A DNA stretch of 64,000 nucleotides from Ailurus styani (GCA_002007465.1 LNAC01000847.1:479490-543489); one strand, 5' to 3'; positions 1 to 12,115 are shown, counted from the stretch's first letter. A program made the numbers and translations. The notes: generated by a model from the sequence alone, not told the origin.

Positions 1-410
1 CTAAAAACAGACAAGGAAAAATTCACATTAAGAGAGCTCCAGTAATCAGGAACTGAATATGTTACTAAGTGAAAATAATAATCTGAAAATTTTATTAAAG
101 TTACTATGTTTATAATCCTCATAATAAAATAAAATAAAGGAGTGGGTACCATCCCTTAAAAACAAAATAAAAATGTATGTATCAAAAACAAGCAAAATGA
201 ACAAAAAATGAGAGGATAATGTAAAGAACCAAATAGAAATTTTGGAAATAGAAAATTTTGTCACTAAAATGAAAATATCATAGATGGCATATATTCTAGA
301 CAGGACATACTCAGAGAAAAATTTAGTGAATTATAATATGGCACTGGGAATTCATGTAAAATGTAGCAAAAGTAACAGAGATTAACATTTATATTCTGGG
401 CTGAGGAGTC
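1..410 (+). mobile_element. L1 fragment, ORF1-like region, decayed
   Basis: The stretch around 225-340 (AAGAACCAAATAGAAATTTT, then repeated 'gaaaat...gtgaatta' wording) resembles the coiled-coil part of mammalian L1 ORF1 read on the + strand. No long frame survives. The copy is cut by the window edge and fades out near 410. It may have belonged to the same old insertion as the L1 at 1870, but a MIR and a SINE lie between them. Confidence 0.45.
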
Positions 411-895
411 TACGCATCACTGTATAATGGATAATGGGGAGTCATCAAAGGTTACTATTCAGGGGATTCCTCAGACACTCAATTCTAGTGGCAGTACAAA
501 GAATGAACAACAGGCTACTGTCATATTCCTGCCAAAGGATGATGAGGTCATGAACAAATAGGTAATAGGAGGAATGGAGAAACCCAATTTTTCCCCAGCT
601 CTTCTCTGACTTCATTAAGTTGGTTTCCATATTTTAAAATATCATAGGGAAAAAAACCCCCAAAACTTCAGTTTTCTATCCGGCATCTTTCTTTGATCTC
701 AGATTCTTTCTCTATATTTATTCCTATCTACATCCTTTCCTTCCAATCTACCTAACACAGAGCCTCGTTATTATTTACTGCCCAGGGTATTACTCCTCTT
801 TGAAATGAGTGTATATCCCCCACTTGTTTTAAGCATGACCATCATACTGTTTCTCAGTAACTGTCAAATCAAGCACAGATTCCTGAAATATGGTA
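411..895. other. no recognisable gene
   Basis: Unique-looking sequence with only short, Lys-poor chance frames. I see no splice-flanked exon, RNA gene or clear repeat here. Confidence 0.4.
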
Positions 896-1122
896 ACAGC
901 AGCACTACCTTAAAGTCAAATGGATCTGGGTTCAAATTCTGTCTTTCCTATTTATTAACCATGTGACAAGTGACAACTAGTATGAGCCTCACTTTCTTAA
1001 CCTGTATTAGTAGGATGAAAAGCCTGTACTACACAGAATTATATAAGGACTAAGGACATTAGATATCCAAAGTCTAGAAGAGTGTCTTATAATATAGTAA
1101 GTGCTCAATAAATGTCATTTCC
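896..1122 (+). mobile_element. MIR SINE, nearly full length, decayed
   Basis: The order of MIR landmarks is kept: 'gatctgggttcaaattctg', then the 'ttaaccatgtgac' core, 'cctcactttcttaacctgt', and the tail 'agtaagtgctcaataaatg'. This is an ancient tRNA-derived SINE shared by mammals. Confidence 0.8.
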
Positions 1123-1297
1123 TTATCCCCATTCATAACACCCAGCAAAAAAATTCATTCTCTAACTTTCCTAATAAGGAAAAGAACAATTCTTTCATTG
1201 TACCTTACCTTTGTCTGTTTCTATATTTGGTTAGATTAATTTATTTGCACAACTATCTCCCTTACTAGTTTGTAGAGTACTTCCAGAGAAGTGCCCG

Positions 1298-1502
1298 TTT
1301 TTTTTTTAAGATTTTATTTATTTATTTGACACACAGAGAGAGAGATTACAAGTAGGCAGAGAGGCAGGCAGAGAGACAGGGAGAGAAGGAAGCAGGCTCC
1401 CTGATGAGCAGAGAGCCCGATGCGGGCCTGGATCCCAGGACGCTGAGATCATGACCTGAGCCGAAAGCAGAGGCTTTAACCCACTGAGCCACCCAGGCGC
1501 CC
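1298..1502 (-). mobile_element. CAN-SINE (young musteloid type)
   Basis: Reverse-oriented copy. The poly-T/'aagattttatttatttattt' end is at 1298 and the 5' head ('ccactgagccacccaggcgcc') ends at 1502. The body has the AAGCAGAGGCTTTAACCCA wording of the young subfamily. The Pol III A-box-like TGGCTCAGTGGG lies in the head. Confidence 0.93.
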
Positions 1503-1649
1503 AGATTTTACATTTTTCCAGTCAGTTCATAATTGTTTGTATGAATATCTATTACATATTTCACCAATTTAAAATGAACATAAAATAAGATACAATCATT
1601 ATGTTAAAAAATAAAAGGACAACACTGCTGACAATCTTTTCGGGTAAGA

Positions 1650-1850
1650 TGGAAAGCATGAGAAAGAGGGAGAGAGAGGAGAAAAGAAAACTGGAAGGAA
1701 GAGGTCATAAAACTGAGAAGAAAAATAAAATAAATAAGAAAAAAGGGGTGACTATGAAATAAAAAATAACTGAATCAAGAGAGTACAGAAAAAAGGAAAA
1801 GATGAGAAAATTAGAGAATAGAGAAAAGAAAAAAATCTTACAAATGTAAG
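1650..1850. repeat. purine-rich (GA/A)n tract
   Basis: About 200 bases are almost wholly A and G on the + strand, with GAGAGGAGAAAAG-type units and no fixed period. The tract lies directly upstream of the L1 copy and could be low-complexity drift of an older insertion. Confidence 0.6.
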
Positions 1851-3491
1851 GTATATATCTTACACTTAAATGTATAAAATTCTAGCATGACATGAACCCA
1901 AGAACTGATTCTTTTGAAAAGATAAATGAAATTGATAAACTCTTATATTCATCAAGAAATTCTTTTTTAAGGAATAAAATAAATCAGAAATAAAAGAGAA
2001 GTCACAACTGATAGCACAGAAATACAGAGGATTATAAGAGAACATTATTAAAAATATATGACAACAAATTGGACAACCCAGAAGAAATGGACACATTTCT
2101 AGAAAAGCAATCTTCTAAAACTGAATCAGAAAGAAATAGAAAATCTGAAGAGACTATGAGTAACAAAACTGAATCAATAATAATAAAAAAAAACCCTAAA
2201 AATAAAAATGTAGGACCAGATGGACTCACAGGTGAATTCTACAAATTTTTAAAGAAGAGTTAATGCCTATTCTCCTCATACTATTGCAAAAAAATAGAAG
2301 AGGGAATAAAGATTCCAAAAACATTGTACTAGACCAGCATTACTCTGATACTGAAACAACACAAAGACACCTTAAAAAAGAGAACTACACGCAATATCCC
2401 TATGTACAGAGAGGCAAAAATCCTCAATAAAATATTAGCAAAGCACATTTAACAATACAGTAAAAGGATCATTCACTTGGATTAAGCAGGATTTATTCCA
2501 GGGATTCAAGTTTGGTTCAATATTTGCAAATCAACATGATAAAATTAAGGGTAAAATCTATGATCATCTCAACAGATGCGAAAAAAGCATCTAACAAAAT
2601 TCTACATTTTTTTCATGATAAAAACTCTCAACAAACTGGGTTTAGAAGGACATACTTCACATAATAAGAGCCATATATGAAAAACCCACAGCTAACATCA
2701 TACTTGATGAAAACCAGAGCTTTTCCGCTAAGATTAGGAACAACACAGGAATGTCCACTCTCACTACTTTTGTTCAACATAGGACTGAAAGTCCTAGCCA
2801 TAACAACCAGACAAGAAAAAGAAATAAGGGAATCCATATTGGTAAATAAGAAGTTAAGTGGTCGCTTTTTGCAGACAACATGACATTGTACATAAAAAAC
2901 CCTAAAGACTCTACGAAAAACCAAACCAAAACAAAACTCTGCTAGAAGTATTAAATTAATTCAGTGGAGTTGCAGGATACAAAATTAATATACAAAAACT
3001 GATAGTTTTTCCATACACTAATGACGAAGTCGCAGAAAGAGAAATTAAGAAAACAATCCCATTTACAAGTGTACTGAAAAGGAAAAAAACCTAGGAATAA
3101 ATTCAAACTAAAGGTTGAAAGATTTCTGCTCTGAAAACTATAAAACATTGATAAAACCAACTGAAGACAAAACAAACAAATGGGAAGCTATTCCATGCTA
3201 ATGGATTAGAAGAATTAACATTGTTAAAATGACCATAGTACCCAAAGCAATCTACAAAGTCAAGGCAATCCTTACCAAATACCAACAGAATTTTTCACAG
3301 AACTAGAACAAACAATCCTAAAATTTATATGGAACCAGAAAAAGACCTCCAACAGCTAAAACAATCTTAGAAAGAAAAATAAAGCTGGAGGTATCACAAT
3401 TCTGGATTTCAAGATATACTACAAAACTATAGTACTCAGGTGGCACAAAAACAGACACATAGATCAATGGAACAGAATAAATAGCCCAGAA

Positions 3492-3515
3492 AACAAACAA
3501 ACAAACAAACAAACA
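3492..3515. repeat. (CAAA)n microsatellite
   Basis: Five to six CAAA units lie inside the L1 copy. Confidence 0.8.
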
Positions 3516-4365
3516 CCAAAAACAAAAACCCTCATGCTTTTATTATGGTCAATTAATCTATGAAAAAGGAGGCGAGAATATATAACGGGAAAAAGACAGT
3601 CTTTTCAATAAATGAGGCTGGGAAAACTGGACAGCAACATGCAAAAGAAGGAAGCTGAACCACTTTCTTACACCAAACATAAAATAAACTCAAAATGGAT
3701 TAAAGACCTAAATGTGAGACCTGAAACCATAAAAATCCTAGAAGAGAACACAGGCAGTAATGTCTCTGAAACTAGCCACAGCAACATTTTTCTAGATCAG
3801 ACTTCAAAAGCAAAGGAAACAAAAGCAAAAGCAAAATCTTGGGACTAAATCAAAATAAAAAAGCTTTTGCACAGGAAAAAAAAAAAAAAACCATCAACAA
3901 AACAGAAAGGCAAAGTACCGAATGGGAGAAGATATTTGCAAATGATTTATCTGATAAAGGGTTAATATCTAAAATATATAAACTACTTATACAACTAAAC
4001 AACAAAAAACCCAAATAACCCAATTAAATCCTGAGCAGAGAACATGAATAGATATTTTTCCAAAGAAGAAATACAGATGGCCCACAGGCACATGACAAGA
4101 TGCTCAACATCACTGACCATTAGGAAAATGAAATTCAAAACCACAATGAAGTATCACCTCACATCAGTTAAAATGGCTAAAAAATTAAAAAGACAAGAAA
4201 TAACAAGTGTTGGCAAGAATACAGAGAAAAAGGAATGTTTTGTGGTTGTAATGTAAATTTGTAATGTAAATTTGGTTGGTTGGGAATGTAAATTGGTTCA
4301 GTCACCATGGAAAACAGGATAGAGTTTTCTCGAAAAATTAAAAATAGAATTACTATTTGATCCAT

Positions 4366-4533
4366 GGGATGTTTGGGTGGCTCAGTCAGTTAAGGGTCTG
4401 ATTCCTGATTTCAGCTCAGGTCATGATCTTAGTGTTGTAAGATCAAGCACTACATTGGGCTCCATGGAGCGTGCCTGAAATTCATTTTCTCTCTCTCTTT
4501 CTCTCTCTCTCTGCCCCTCCCTGCCTTCCCACT
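4366..4533 (+). mobile_element. old CAN-SINE nested in L1
   Basis: The head 'tttgggtggctcagtcagtt' and the tail of CT repeats are diverged from the SINEC consensus. The L1 sequence is split at 'actatttgatcca' and resumes at 'accatatgattcaa', which is an imperfect target-site duplication. The SINE therefore landed in the L1 after L1 insertion. Confidence 0.85.
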
Positions 4534-4706
4534 ACTACAAAAATACCATATGATTCAATAATTCCACTACTGGATATTTATCCAGGGAAAACAAAAATAC
4601 TAACTTGAAAAGATATATGCACCCCTATGTTTATTTAAGCATTATTTATAATTACCAGGATAAGGAGGCAAACTATTAATAAACAAATGGATTTAAAAAA
4701 TGAAGT

Positions 4707-4717
4707 ACACACACACA

Positions 4718-4755
<38 letters not shown>

Positions 4756-4756
4756 C
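4707..4756. repeat. (AC)n microsatellite
   Basis: About 24 AC units with two AA interruptions, lying within the L1 3' region. Likely length-polymorphic. Confidence 0.92.
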
Positions 4757-5469
4757 GAATATTACACAGCCATAAAAAAGGGATGAGCTCAAGCCATTCG
4801 AGACAACATGGGTGGACCTAGAAGGTATTATGCTAAGTGAAATAAGACAGACTAAAAAAGCCAAATATCATATGATTCAACTCATAAATGGAATCTAAAA
4901 AAATGAATAAACAAAAAGCAGAATCAGAACTATATATACAAAGAACAAATTGGTGGTTGCCAGAGAGGAGAGGGGTGAGGTTTGGGGGAATGGGTGAAGG
5001 GCAGAGGGAGACACAAGTCTCCAGAATGGAATGAGTAACTCATGGGAATAAAAAGCAAAACATAAGGAATACAGTCAATGATACTATCACAGCAATGTAA
5101 AGGGACAGATGGTAGTTATATTTGTGGTGAACATGGAACAATATCTAACTTTTAAATCACTAAGTTGTATCCCTGAAACTGATATAACATTGTGTGTTTA
5201 CAATACTCAAGTAGGAAGAAAAGAAAGAGGAAAAAAAAGAAAAGGAAGAGAAAAGAAGGTAGAAAGACTGTTTTTCCTAAGAATAACTACTTATAGTATT
5301 TTATTTTGACCTACAAGGCTGTCTTATGAATATGAGTTATCTTATCTTTTCTGTGTAAGATTTATTTTACAGGTTTATAATACAGTGTCCTCTATTCTTG
5401 TAGACTGAAAAATTTTTTTGAAAGCAGTATTAATTCTAATTCATTATAGCTCACATTCTTTGTACAGTG

Positions 5470-5540
5470 GCCAACAGTTTATATACTCAACAAATGCTGG
5501 TTGAATGAACGAATGAATGGATGGATGAATAAATGAAAAA
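5470..5540 (+). mobile_element. L2 3'-end fragment
   Basis: The wording 'actcaacaaatgctggttga' followed by ATGAATGGATGGATGAATAAA matches the terminal repeat region of LINE-2. Confidence 0.5.
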
Positions 5541-5701
5541 CAAATGAGATGTAATGTCTTACATATACTTTGACTAATTTGTGTGTGACACATTTGTGTC
5601 TGCTCCTTCTGTTTAGCCTACCACTACCAAGCCAATCTTCTTTACATATTCATCTCATAATGATATTCCCCTGTCCAAAAACATTAAAAGGAATCATCCT
5701 T

Positions 5702-5861
5702 GGGGCGCCTGGGTGGCTCCTTCGGTTAAGCCTCAGACTCTTGATTTTAGCTCAGGTCATTATCTCTAGGTCATGAGATCGAGCCCTGTGTCAGGCTCCC
5801 TGCTCAGTGGGGAGTCTGCTTGGGACTCACTCCCTCTGCCTCTCCCCCCCATGCATGTGCA

Positions 5862-5896
<35 letters not shown>

Positions 5897-5911
5897 AAAT
5901 ATTAAAAGAAA
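5702..5911 (+). mobile_element. CAN-SINE (older caniform type)
   Basis: The GGGGCGCCTGGGTGGCTC head, a body with older 'gttaagcctcagactcttg', a (CT)n run at about 5863-5892 and an A-rich tail. It is flanked by imperfect copies of 'aatcatcctt' on both sides. Confidence 0.93.
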
Positions 5912-6149
5912 AGCATCATCCTTTCTAAAGTTTAAAAGTTTAAATGCTTTAAGTTTCCTACCATTCATAGATTTAAATGTTCTCTAATACTTAACTTTCA
6001 CTCTGATAAGATTCTCTGCTTTTTATTCAAGTATGTATTTGTCATTAAAATTGGTGTGGGTGTACTTTGTAGAGTTTTCAGGAAGAAAATGCTTTTTCAG
6101 TTTCTATTTCACTGCTTGTGTATTTAACATGTGTCAGCAAAGTGTTTTC
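5912..6149. other. no recognisable feature
   Basis: AT-rich sequence between a SINE and a putative LTR element. No exon or RNA gene seen. Confidence 0.35.
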
Positions 6150-7974
6150 AGAAGTTTGTGCTTAATACATTCTGTGGGCTATGGCTACAGATAGGCCATT
6201 AGACCACTTCAGGGCCACTATAATCACAGCCTATTACACTAAGGGAGAATATCTGAGTGATTCAGGTGTAAGCTTAGCGGACACACAACCAGCTGTAGAG
6301 GACAGACAAGCAGCTCTAGCAGTCAAAATCATGTATTTACCCAAGGAATTCCAATTCCATCTCTACTCAACAGCTCACACCTCTCAAGTGGGTTTGGGCA
6401 TGATAAGCCTTACTCTTAGGGAGGTACTGAGGTACTGACAACTGGTGAGAAAACTGGATGTGATTAATCAATATATTGTTCAAACCAATGAGCTAAAAAG
6501 GGTTTGTTATGTGACAGCAGCTAGTTGTTAGAAAAGCTGTGCCTAGAAATATAGTACTATCATAACAATAATCTAAAGTTATGTATCACTGGCTCTATAA
6601 TAAAGTGTTGGGCAGAAACTGGTAATTGGTACAAAAGTTAGAAAAACGGCAAGTAAATTATTAGGAAAGTCTGGGAAAAGTCATGGGATTATTATGGAAA
6701 AATTATTAGTAGTCCTGGAAAAGATGGTGACCTGTGTTACGTAGCAGCAAATGTAAAACTGTTTCTTATGGTAAATTTAAAACAAAATGATAAACCTTAT
6801 GAACCTATGGACCCTGGCAAGATGATTTTTCGGGTAATATATTCAGAATGTCAGTTGGTTTTACTGCATATGATCAGGTATGTTGATAAAAAGTCAAGAA
6901 AAGCATTGTCCATTTGGCAGGTTTAGAGGGTAAATGCAGAAGGCAAGGAAAACTACATTGGAAAATAAAATTGCTTCTTGTCACTAGTTTTCCCAGCTGG
7001 CAAAAGATTTTCAAAGTAAAATGATGACCGAGGACTCAAATCAAGGCTGTAGCTGTAAGACCCTTTGCTAAGAGTTCTAAAAGTATGAAGTGGTGTCCCA
7101 TGGGAGAAGAAAAGAGAAGGATGGGAACATCTGGAAATCTTTCAGGTGTGGTCTCAAGGATGTCAAATACAAAATAGCAACAGGTAAGTGCAGAAAGAGA
7201 AGCAGTTCTCAAAAACAACTGTGATTTAGCTTTTGCCGCAGATTAGACTATAACCAGACAGAGAAAGTCCACAACATTTTATAGTAAGTTACATAGGTAA
7301 AAGCTACCAACTTATAATAAAAGTGGCTTAAATTGTTCAAATTGAAAAACATCCTGTGGGCCTCCAACTTTGCATGGGCAGGAGTAAGTTTAAGAAATGG
7401 ACCATTTCTTCAGAAGTAACCAAGGAGAGCAACAGACTAGGAAAGGTATCACAGAAAGCAGAGCAAAGAACCAAGAGAGGGCCATAGGAAACAATGAATT
7501 ACAAAGTTACTCCAGGCAGAAGAACCAAGAGCTAATCAAAGAACATTCCCTATTTTTTGAATCGAGGGACTTGGTAATATTTTTCCAGCATAATTTTAGA
7601 ATTACTCTAAGTCAGTGACTGCTTGGAGCTTCTCATTTTCCACCTTTTGGAGCTGCATCTGAGGACTCATATCAGAACTTTATTCGTTTCTGAAAACCTG
7701 GAATGAACATAATGCTAGCAAGGGATGAGACCTCTGGCAGCACTGGGTTAGGAGTTACCATAATTTTTCTTTTGAGAGAGATGTGTAACTGAGGCCCCAA
7801 GTGGGCTCTAATAGACTGGTGACAAAAATAGGCCCATTTCTTTACCCCTTCCTGTGTCCACACCCTTCACACACTTCAGAGAGTGACTCTGAAGTCCTTT
7901 CATCAAAAAATAAAATTAAATTTAAAAATTAAGAAAAAAACAATAGAGTCTATTTCTCAATTCTTTTAATTTAA
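6150..7974 (+). mobile_element. probable MaLR/MLT1 5' LTR and internal region, decayed
   Basis: A segment ending 'gggtttgttatgtgacagca' near 6530 resembles the 3' end of an MLT1-type LTR. It is followed by wording typical of MaLR internal regions ('ctgggcagaaactggtaatt'-like near 6610, and a GAGGACTCAAATCAAGGCTG block near 7030). A better-preserved LTR follows at 7975. MaLR elements are non-autonomous relatives of ERVL and carry no genes. The frames seen here (for example 6181-6438 and the - strand frame at 7036-7218) are therefore treated as chance. The 5' boundary is a guess. Confidence 0.4.
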
Positions 7975-8362
7975 GCTAATGCTATGAATTGATGTGGCCA
8001 AGAGAATGTGGCAAAAGATGTGCCAGTTGTGAACCTAGGCCTCAAGAGACCTTGCATGCTTATGCTCCCTCTCTTGGAAACCTGCCATTCCTATCTGAGC
8101 AACTGCTAACTAGTCCAATGGAGCTAGTACAAGAGTAACCACAGGCAGGAGAGCTGGTGGTAAGAGTCAAGGTTTGCCACAGACCACCCTATAGGCAGTC
8201 AACCTTAAGCATGTGAAAGAGTTTAGTCAAGATCATCTTGACCACACAACTTAATCCTAACAGGATGCATAAGTATATTAATGAAAAGTAATAAATGCTA
8301 TTGTTTTAACCACTGAGTCTGGGGATGGCTTTTCATGCAGTAATAGCTAACTGACACATGTA
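7975..8362 (+). mobile_element. MLT1-type LTR (MaLR)
   Basis: It starts with 'gaattgatgtggccaagaga' and ends with the diagnostic '...ttgttttaaccactgagtct...', 'atgcagtaatagctaactga', typical of MLT1 LTR ends. The LTR is old and decayed and lies directly after the putative internal region. Confidence 0.65.
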
Positions 8363-9305
8363 ATAAACCTCTATAAATCTCAACAGCAAAACTAAATAAC
8401 AACCATATCTTCAACAACTCCAGAATTAATATTAATAGTCCTCTCTTTAAGTAGGAACAAAACCAGATGACCATTTTATGTTCTTTCTAGTTGGGAGTTT
8501 GTTTTTCCTGCCAATGCACCAAGAAGAGGATGAGATTTGGCAAAGTTAAGCGAAAACCCACTATTTACAACAGAAAACTACCTGATTTTTACTTAAATGT
8601 TCCATGAATAAGTTCTTAATGGCTCAATTTAAAATGGAGATAACCCAGAGAAAGAGTGATCATTCCTTGTAAGTTTTGGGAATGTGAGAAGTACTCTCTC
8701 AAATATGTACACATATCTCTCTAACCATGAAATTTCTTGAGTAAACAGCCTCCCTTGTTCAAAAAAAAAAATCTAGATTTTTAATGCAAGGAGACATATA
8801 ATCTATAGTTTTCTAAAATTTGCTATGTGCCTATGTGTGTATTCAACATAATAATAAAAAAATTACTATAACGAAGCTATGGGCCTGGAAATCAGAAAAC
8901 ATGTGCTTCTGTCTTGCATGTGCTCTTATCAGCATTCATCTCAATGTTAACTGATTATAAATGTACTTTTTGTGTAAGCATTGCCAAACATCTTTCTATA
9001 GGCAAGAATTTCACACAAATAGAGACTGACAGTAAAAGAAATTCATTCATCCTTTTTATTCGCATTTTAGAAGACACATTAAGAACTATGATGATAATAT
9101 AAAAATTTCAAGTATCTTTTCACATTCTAAACTTAGTCATTTTCTTTGTAGTTCAGATACTTGAGCAGTTATTGTCATATAAAAATTGGAATAATTCAAT
9201 TATAAAAGCTAAACTGCTACAAAAGGAATAAATGCTTAATATTTTCGCTGTAAGTAAAACCATTTTTTATGCATGTAGGACTGTCAAAATGACAAATATT
9301 TATTT
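8363..9305. other. no recognisable gene or repeat
   Basis: AT-rich unique sequence. The short frame at 8914-9102 has no start context, splice sites or family resemblance that I can support. Confidence 0.4.
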
Positions 9306-9320
9306 CAAAATGCATCTTTT

Positions 9321-9562
9321 TGGGGCGCCTGGATGGCACAATTGGGTAGGCATCTGGCTCTTGGCCTTGGCTCAGGTTGTTATCTCAGGGTCCTGAGAGC
9401 TGGCCCTGTGTCAGGCTCCATGCTCAGCATGGTGTCTGCTTGGGATTCTCTCTCTCCCTCTCTCTCTGCCCACACCCCTGTGCTTGCTCTCTCTCTCTCT
9501 CTCACTCAAATAAATAAATAAATCTTTTAAAAATAAAAATAAAATAAAAGTACTTAAAAAAA
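9321..9562 (+). mobile_element. CAN-SINE with perfect 15-bp target duplication
   Basis: Older-type body ('gggtaggcatctggctcttg') with (CT)n and AAATAAATAAATAAATC tail. It is flanked by identical CAAAATGCATCTTTT at 9306-9320 and 9563-9577. Confidence 0.96.
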
Positions 9563-9839
9563 CAAAATGCATCTTTTCCTCATAAGAAAAATCCATATCA
9601 GTCTACCACTTAAGAGGTTAAATGAGAGCTCATTCAAATATAGCCAAATCAATTTTGCAAATGCAACTTCAAGATACAATTAATATTTGTCATATTATAG
9701 CAATAAAAGAGATGGGAAATAAAGTTATATTTATAATATTAACCCTAACATATCACATAATCCCTCCTAATAAAAAACAGAAAGCAATAATTTTTAAAAA
9801 TGAAAACTATTCAGTTTTCATATGAAATTACAAAAAAAA

Positions 9840-10049
9840 GGGCGCCTGGGTGGCTCAGTGGGTTAAAGCCTCTGCCTTCAGCTCAGGTCATGATCTCAGG
9901 GTCCTGGGATCGAGGCCCGCATCAGGCTCCCTGCTCAGAGGGAAGCCTGCTTCCTCCTCTCTCTCTGCCTGCCTCTCTGCCTACCTGTGATCTGATCTCT
10001 CTCTCTCTCTCTGTGTCATATAAATAAATAAAATCTTTAAAAAAAAAAA
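9840..10049 (+). mobile_element. CAN-SINE (young musteloid type), 16-bp target duplication
   Basis: Complete copy with GGTTAAAGCCTCTGCCTTC. The flanking GAAATTACAAAAAAAA is identical at 9824-9839 and 10050-10065. A frame at 9800-10027 is an accident of reading through the SINE. Confidence 0.97.
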
Positions 10050-10065
10050 GAAATTACAAAAAAAA

Positions 10066-10934
10066 TTTATTAAGATATACCTTAGAGGGGGCTTTCTATA
10101 GTTATTCATCTCTCTATTTAAAGAATGTCCCAGATTCTTACAAATGAGCTAGAAATTGCTGGTCTTGCCTTGATTTCCATTTACTAGCACAATTCTGAAG
10201 GAAGGGAAAAAATTTTTTTGGAAGAAATGGAGTTTTCTCTGACACAATTTTCATGCTCAAAGAATACACTTTTCTAAAGCAATGGAATGGCGATTTTCAA
10301 CTAAGTTGTAACAGGTTTCTTTACCTTAAAAAACTCAATTTTTTGAACATTCTTCATGCATAGAATAATCTCCATAATATATCTGAGTTATAAAAGAACA
10401 CTTAACATACCATATGTAAAACATTTGTCATTAAGTATTGATGTGTTAGTTTTAAACAATTATGGGACTATTTATGAATGCTAAACCAATCCATTATTTT
10501 AGATTAGAAAAATGTGGGTTTTCTTAATGTTTAAAAAAAAACATTTTTCAAAGTGTGGGACAAGATCTCAAAACTACCTCTCAAAATATTTTGTGGAAAA
10601 CATTTCGAAGTCAAATGTGAACTTAGTTCAGAAATGTTTCTTAGTCATAAAAATATGAATACATGCATTTCTACAGCATATTAACTGCATATTCCAAATG
10701 GGACAGTGCTTAAGGATATGCAAACCTTATTTTTCTGCATAACTTTTAAGGAGACTGAGGTTCCATTTTGGGTGGGAGTGAAGGTTGAGAAGGACATAAG
10801 AATATATCAGAAAACAAGTTAATGATCACTGTGATTTCAGCTCCTGATAAGTGTTTTAAAATAAATAAACAAAAAACACAGTGCTAGATTAATAGGAATG
10901 GTTATCACTTAGATTACATCATTGGGACTTCCCT
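10066..10934. other. no recognisable gene
   Basis: AT-rich unique sequence. I see no conserved exon, RNA gene or clear repeat. Confidence 0.4.
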
Positions 10935-11045
10935 TAGGAGTTCAATATTTGAACTAAGCCTGAATGATATTAAAAAGCCAGCCACTGGAAGATCTGTTGG
11001 GAGCAGAGCATTTTGGCAAGAGGAACTGCAAGTGCAAAGGGTCAC
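10935..11045 (-). mobile_element. L2 fragment
   Basis: The run 'cctgaatgatattaaaaagc', then GGAAGATCTGTTGGGAGCAG, then 'ggaactgcaagtgcaaaggg' matches the antisense 3' part of LINE-2. Confidence 0.6.
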
Positions 11046-11074
11046 TGCTCATTAACACATCATGCTGTACTTCT

Positions 11075-11200
11075 ATTAACTAAACTGCAAGCTGCCTGAG
11101 TTCAGAGATTATATGCCCTAGTTATTTTTATATGAACATTATTATTAGTATGACTCTACATTCACAACAGTTGATTAATAAAAGTCTATTAGTTAATGAA
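11075..11200 (+). mobile_element. L2 3' end
   Basis: 'aaactgcaagctgcctgagt', then a run ending 'gattaataaaagtctattag', resembles the sense 3' end of L2 ('gtgagctccttgagggcagg' ... 'caataaat'). Confidence 0.5.
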
Positions 11201-11520
11201 AACATACATTTGTTTTATAGGACTATGATATATGAGTATGTATATTGGCTTTAGCTATTAGGAAAAGATAAAATGTTATGATTTAAGTTATATAAACAAG
11301 CAAATGCCCAATATATTTAATAAACTAATTCAGTAACAAAACCCAGTCTTAAAAAAATTAAAACTTTTGCATGTATTTTTTTCTATAAGCATGAACATTT
11401 TCCAAGTTAGATTATAAAACTATATGCATTTGCATAATTAATGTACATGTGAACAAGAAGACACTGACTGGAATATGAAGGTAACTGTAGTGGTTAATAC
11501 CTTATATGAGAAAATACTGT

Positions 11521-11720
11521 GGGTTTTTTTTAAAGATTTTATTTATTTATTTATACGACAGAGAGAGATTACAAGAGGGCAGAGAGGCAGGCAGAGAGAG
11601 AGGAGGAAGCAGGCTCCCTGCTGAGCAGTGAGCCCGATGCAGGCCTCAATCCCAGGACCCTGAGATCATGACCTGAGCTGAAGGCAGAGGCTTTAACCCA
11701 CTGAGCCACCCAGGCACCCA
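11521..11720 (-). mobile_element. CAN-SINE (young type), 12-bp target duplication
   Basis: Reverse-oriented full copy flanked by AGAAAATACTGT at 11509-11520 and 11721-11732. It forms an inverted pair with the + strand copy starting at 11897. Confidence 0.96.
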
Positions 11721-11896
11721 AGAAAATACTGTTTTGAGTACCTAAAACACACATTATGTTTACATGAGAGCTTTCTGACAGAGGCCCAAAATTATAGTAT
11801 AGTTTTGAAAAAAAATATTTTATGTGAAATCATATTCCCTTATATCTGACTGAAAACAGATAAAAGGTGTTAGTCTCCATTAAAACTAGTTATAGG

Positions 11897-12100
11897 GGGT
11901 GCCTGAGTGGCTCAGTGGGTTAAAGCCTCTGCTTTCGGCTCAGGTCATGATCTCAGGGTCCTGGGATCGAGGCCCGCATCGGGCTCTCTGCTCAGCAGGG
12001 AGCCTGCTTCCTCCTCTCCCTGTCTCTCTGCCTGCCTCTCTGCCTACTTGTAATCTCTGTCTCTGTGTCAAATAAATAAATAAATAAATCTTAAAAAAAA
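11897..12100 (+). mobile_element. CAN-SINE (young type), 15-bp target duplication
   Basis: Flanked by AAAACTAGTTATAGG at 11882-11896 and 12101-12115. The body is close to the young consensus and ends in (AAAT)n. Confidence 0.97.
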
Positions 12101-12115
12101 AAAACTAGTTATAGG

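Larger units (their letters stand above)
1870..5250 (+). mobile_element. L1 LINE, 5'-truncated, ORF2 to 3'UTR, decayed
   Basis: ORF2 landmarks run in order on the + strand. The linker and start of reverse transcriptase are near 2070-2260 (peptide VGPDGLTGEFYKF). The 'KPTANIIL'-like and 'PLSLLLFNI' blocks lie at 2677-2800. The catalytic block at 2868-2882 reads Phe-Ala-Asp-Asn where active L1 has (F/Y)ADD. The C-terminal region spans 3600-4360, and a carnivore-type 3'UTR runs to about 5250 with an A-rich tail. Many frameshifts and stops are present, so it is dead. An old SINE (4366-4533) is nested inside, and an (AC)n array interrupts the 3' part. The start is set where ORF2-like wording begins; the EN domain is missing. 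Confidence 0.88.

Noticed and set aside
2677..2883. Open frame with reverse-transcriptase-like peptide
   Set aside because: It is a remnant of the dead L1, not a host gene, and is covered by the L1 entry.
9840..9930. tRNA-like head with A- and B-box-like motifs
   Set aside because: It is the tRNA-derived part of a SINE. The cloverleaf is not intact and identical heads recur through the window, so no tRNA gene is called.
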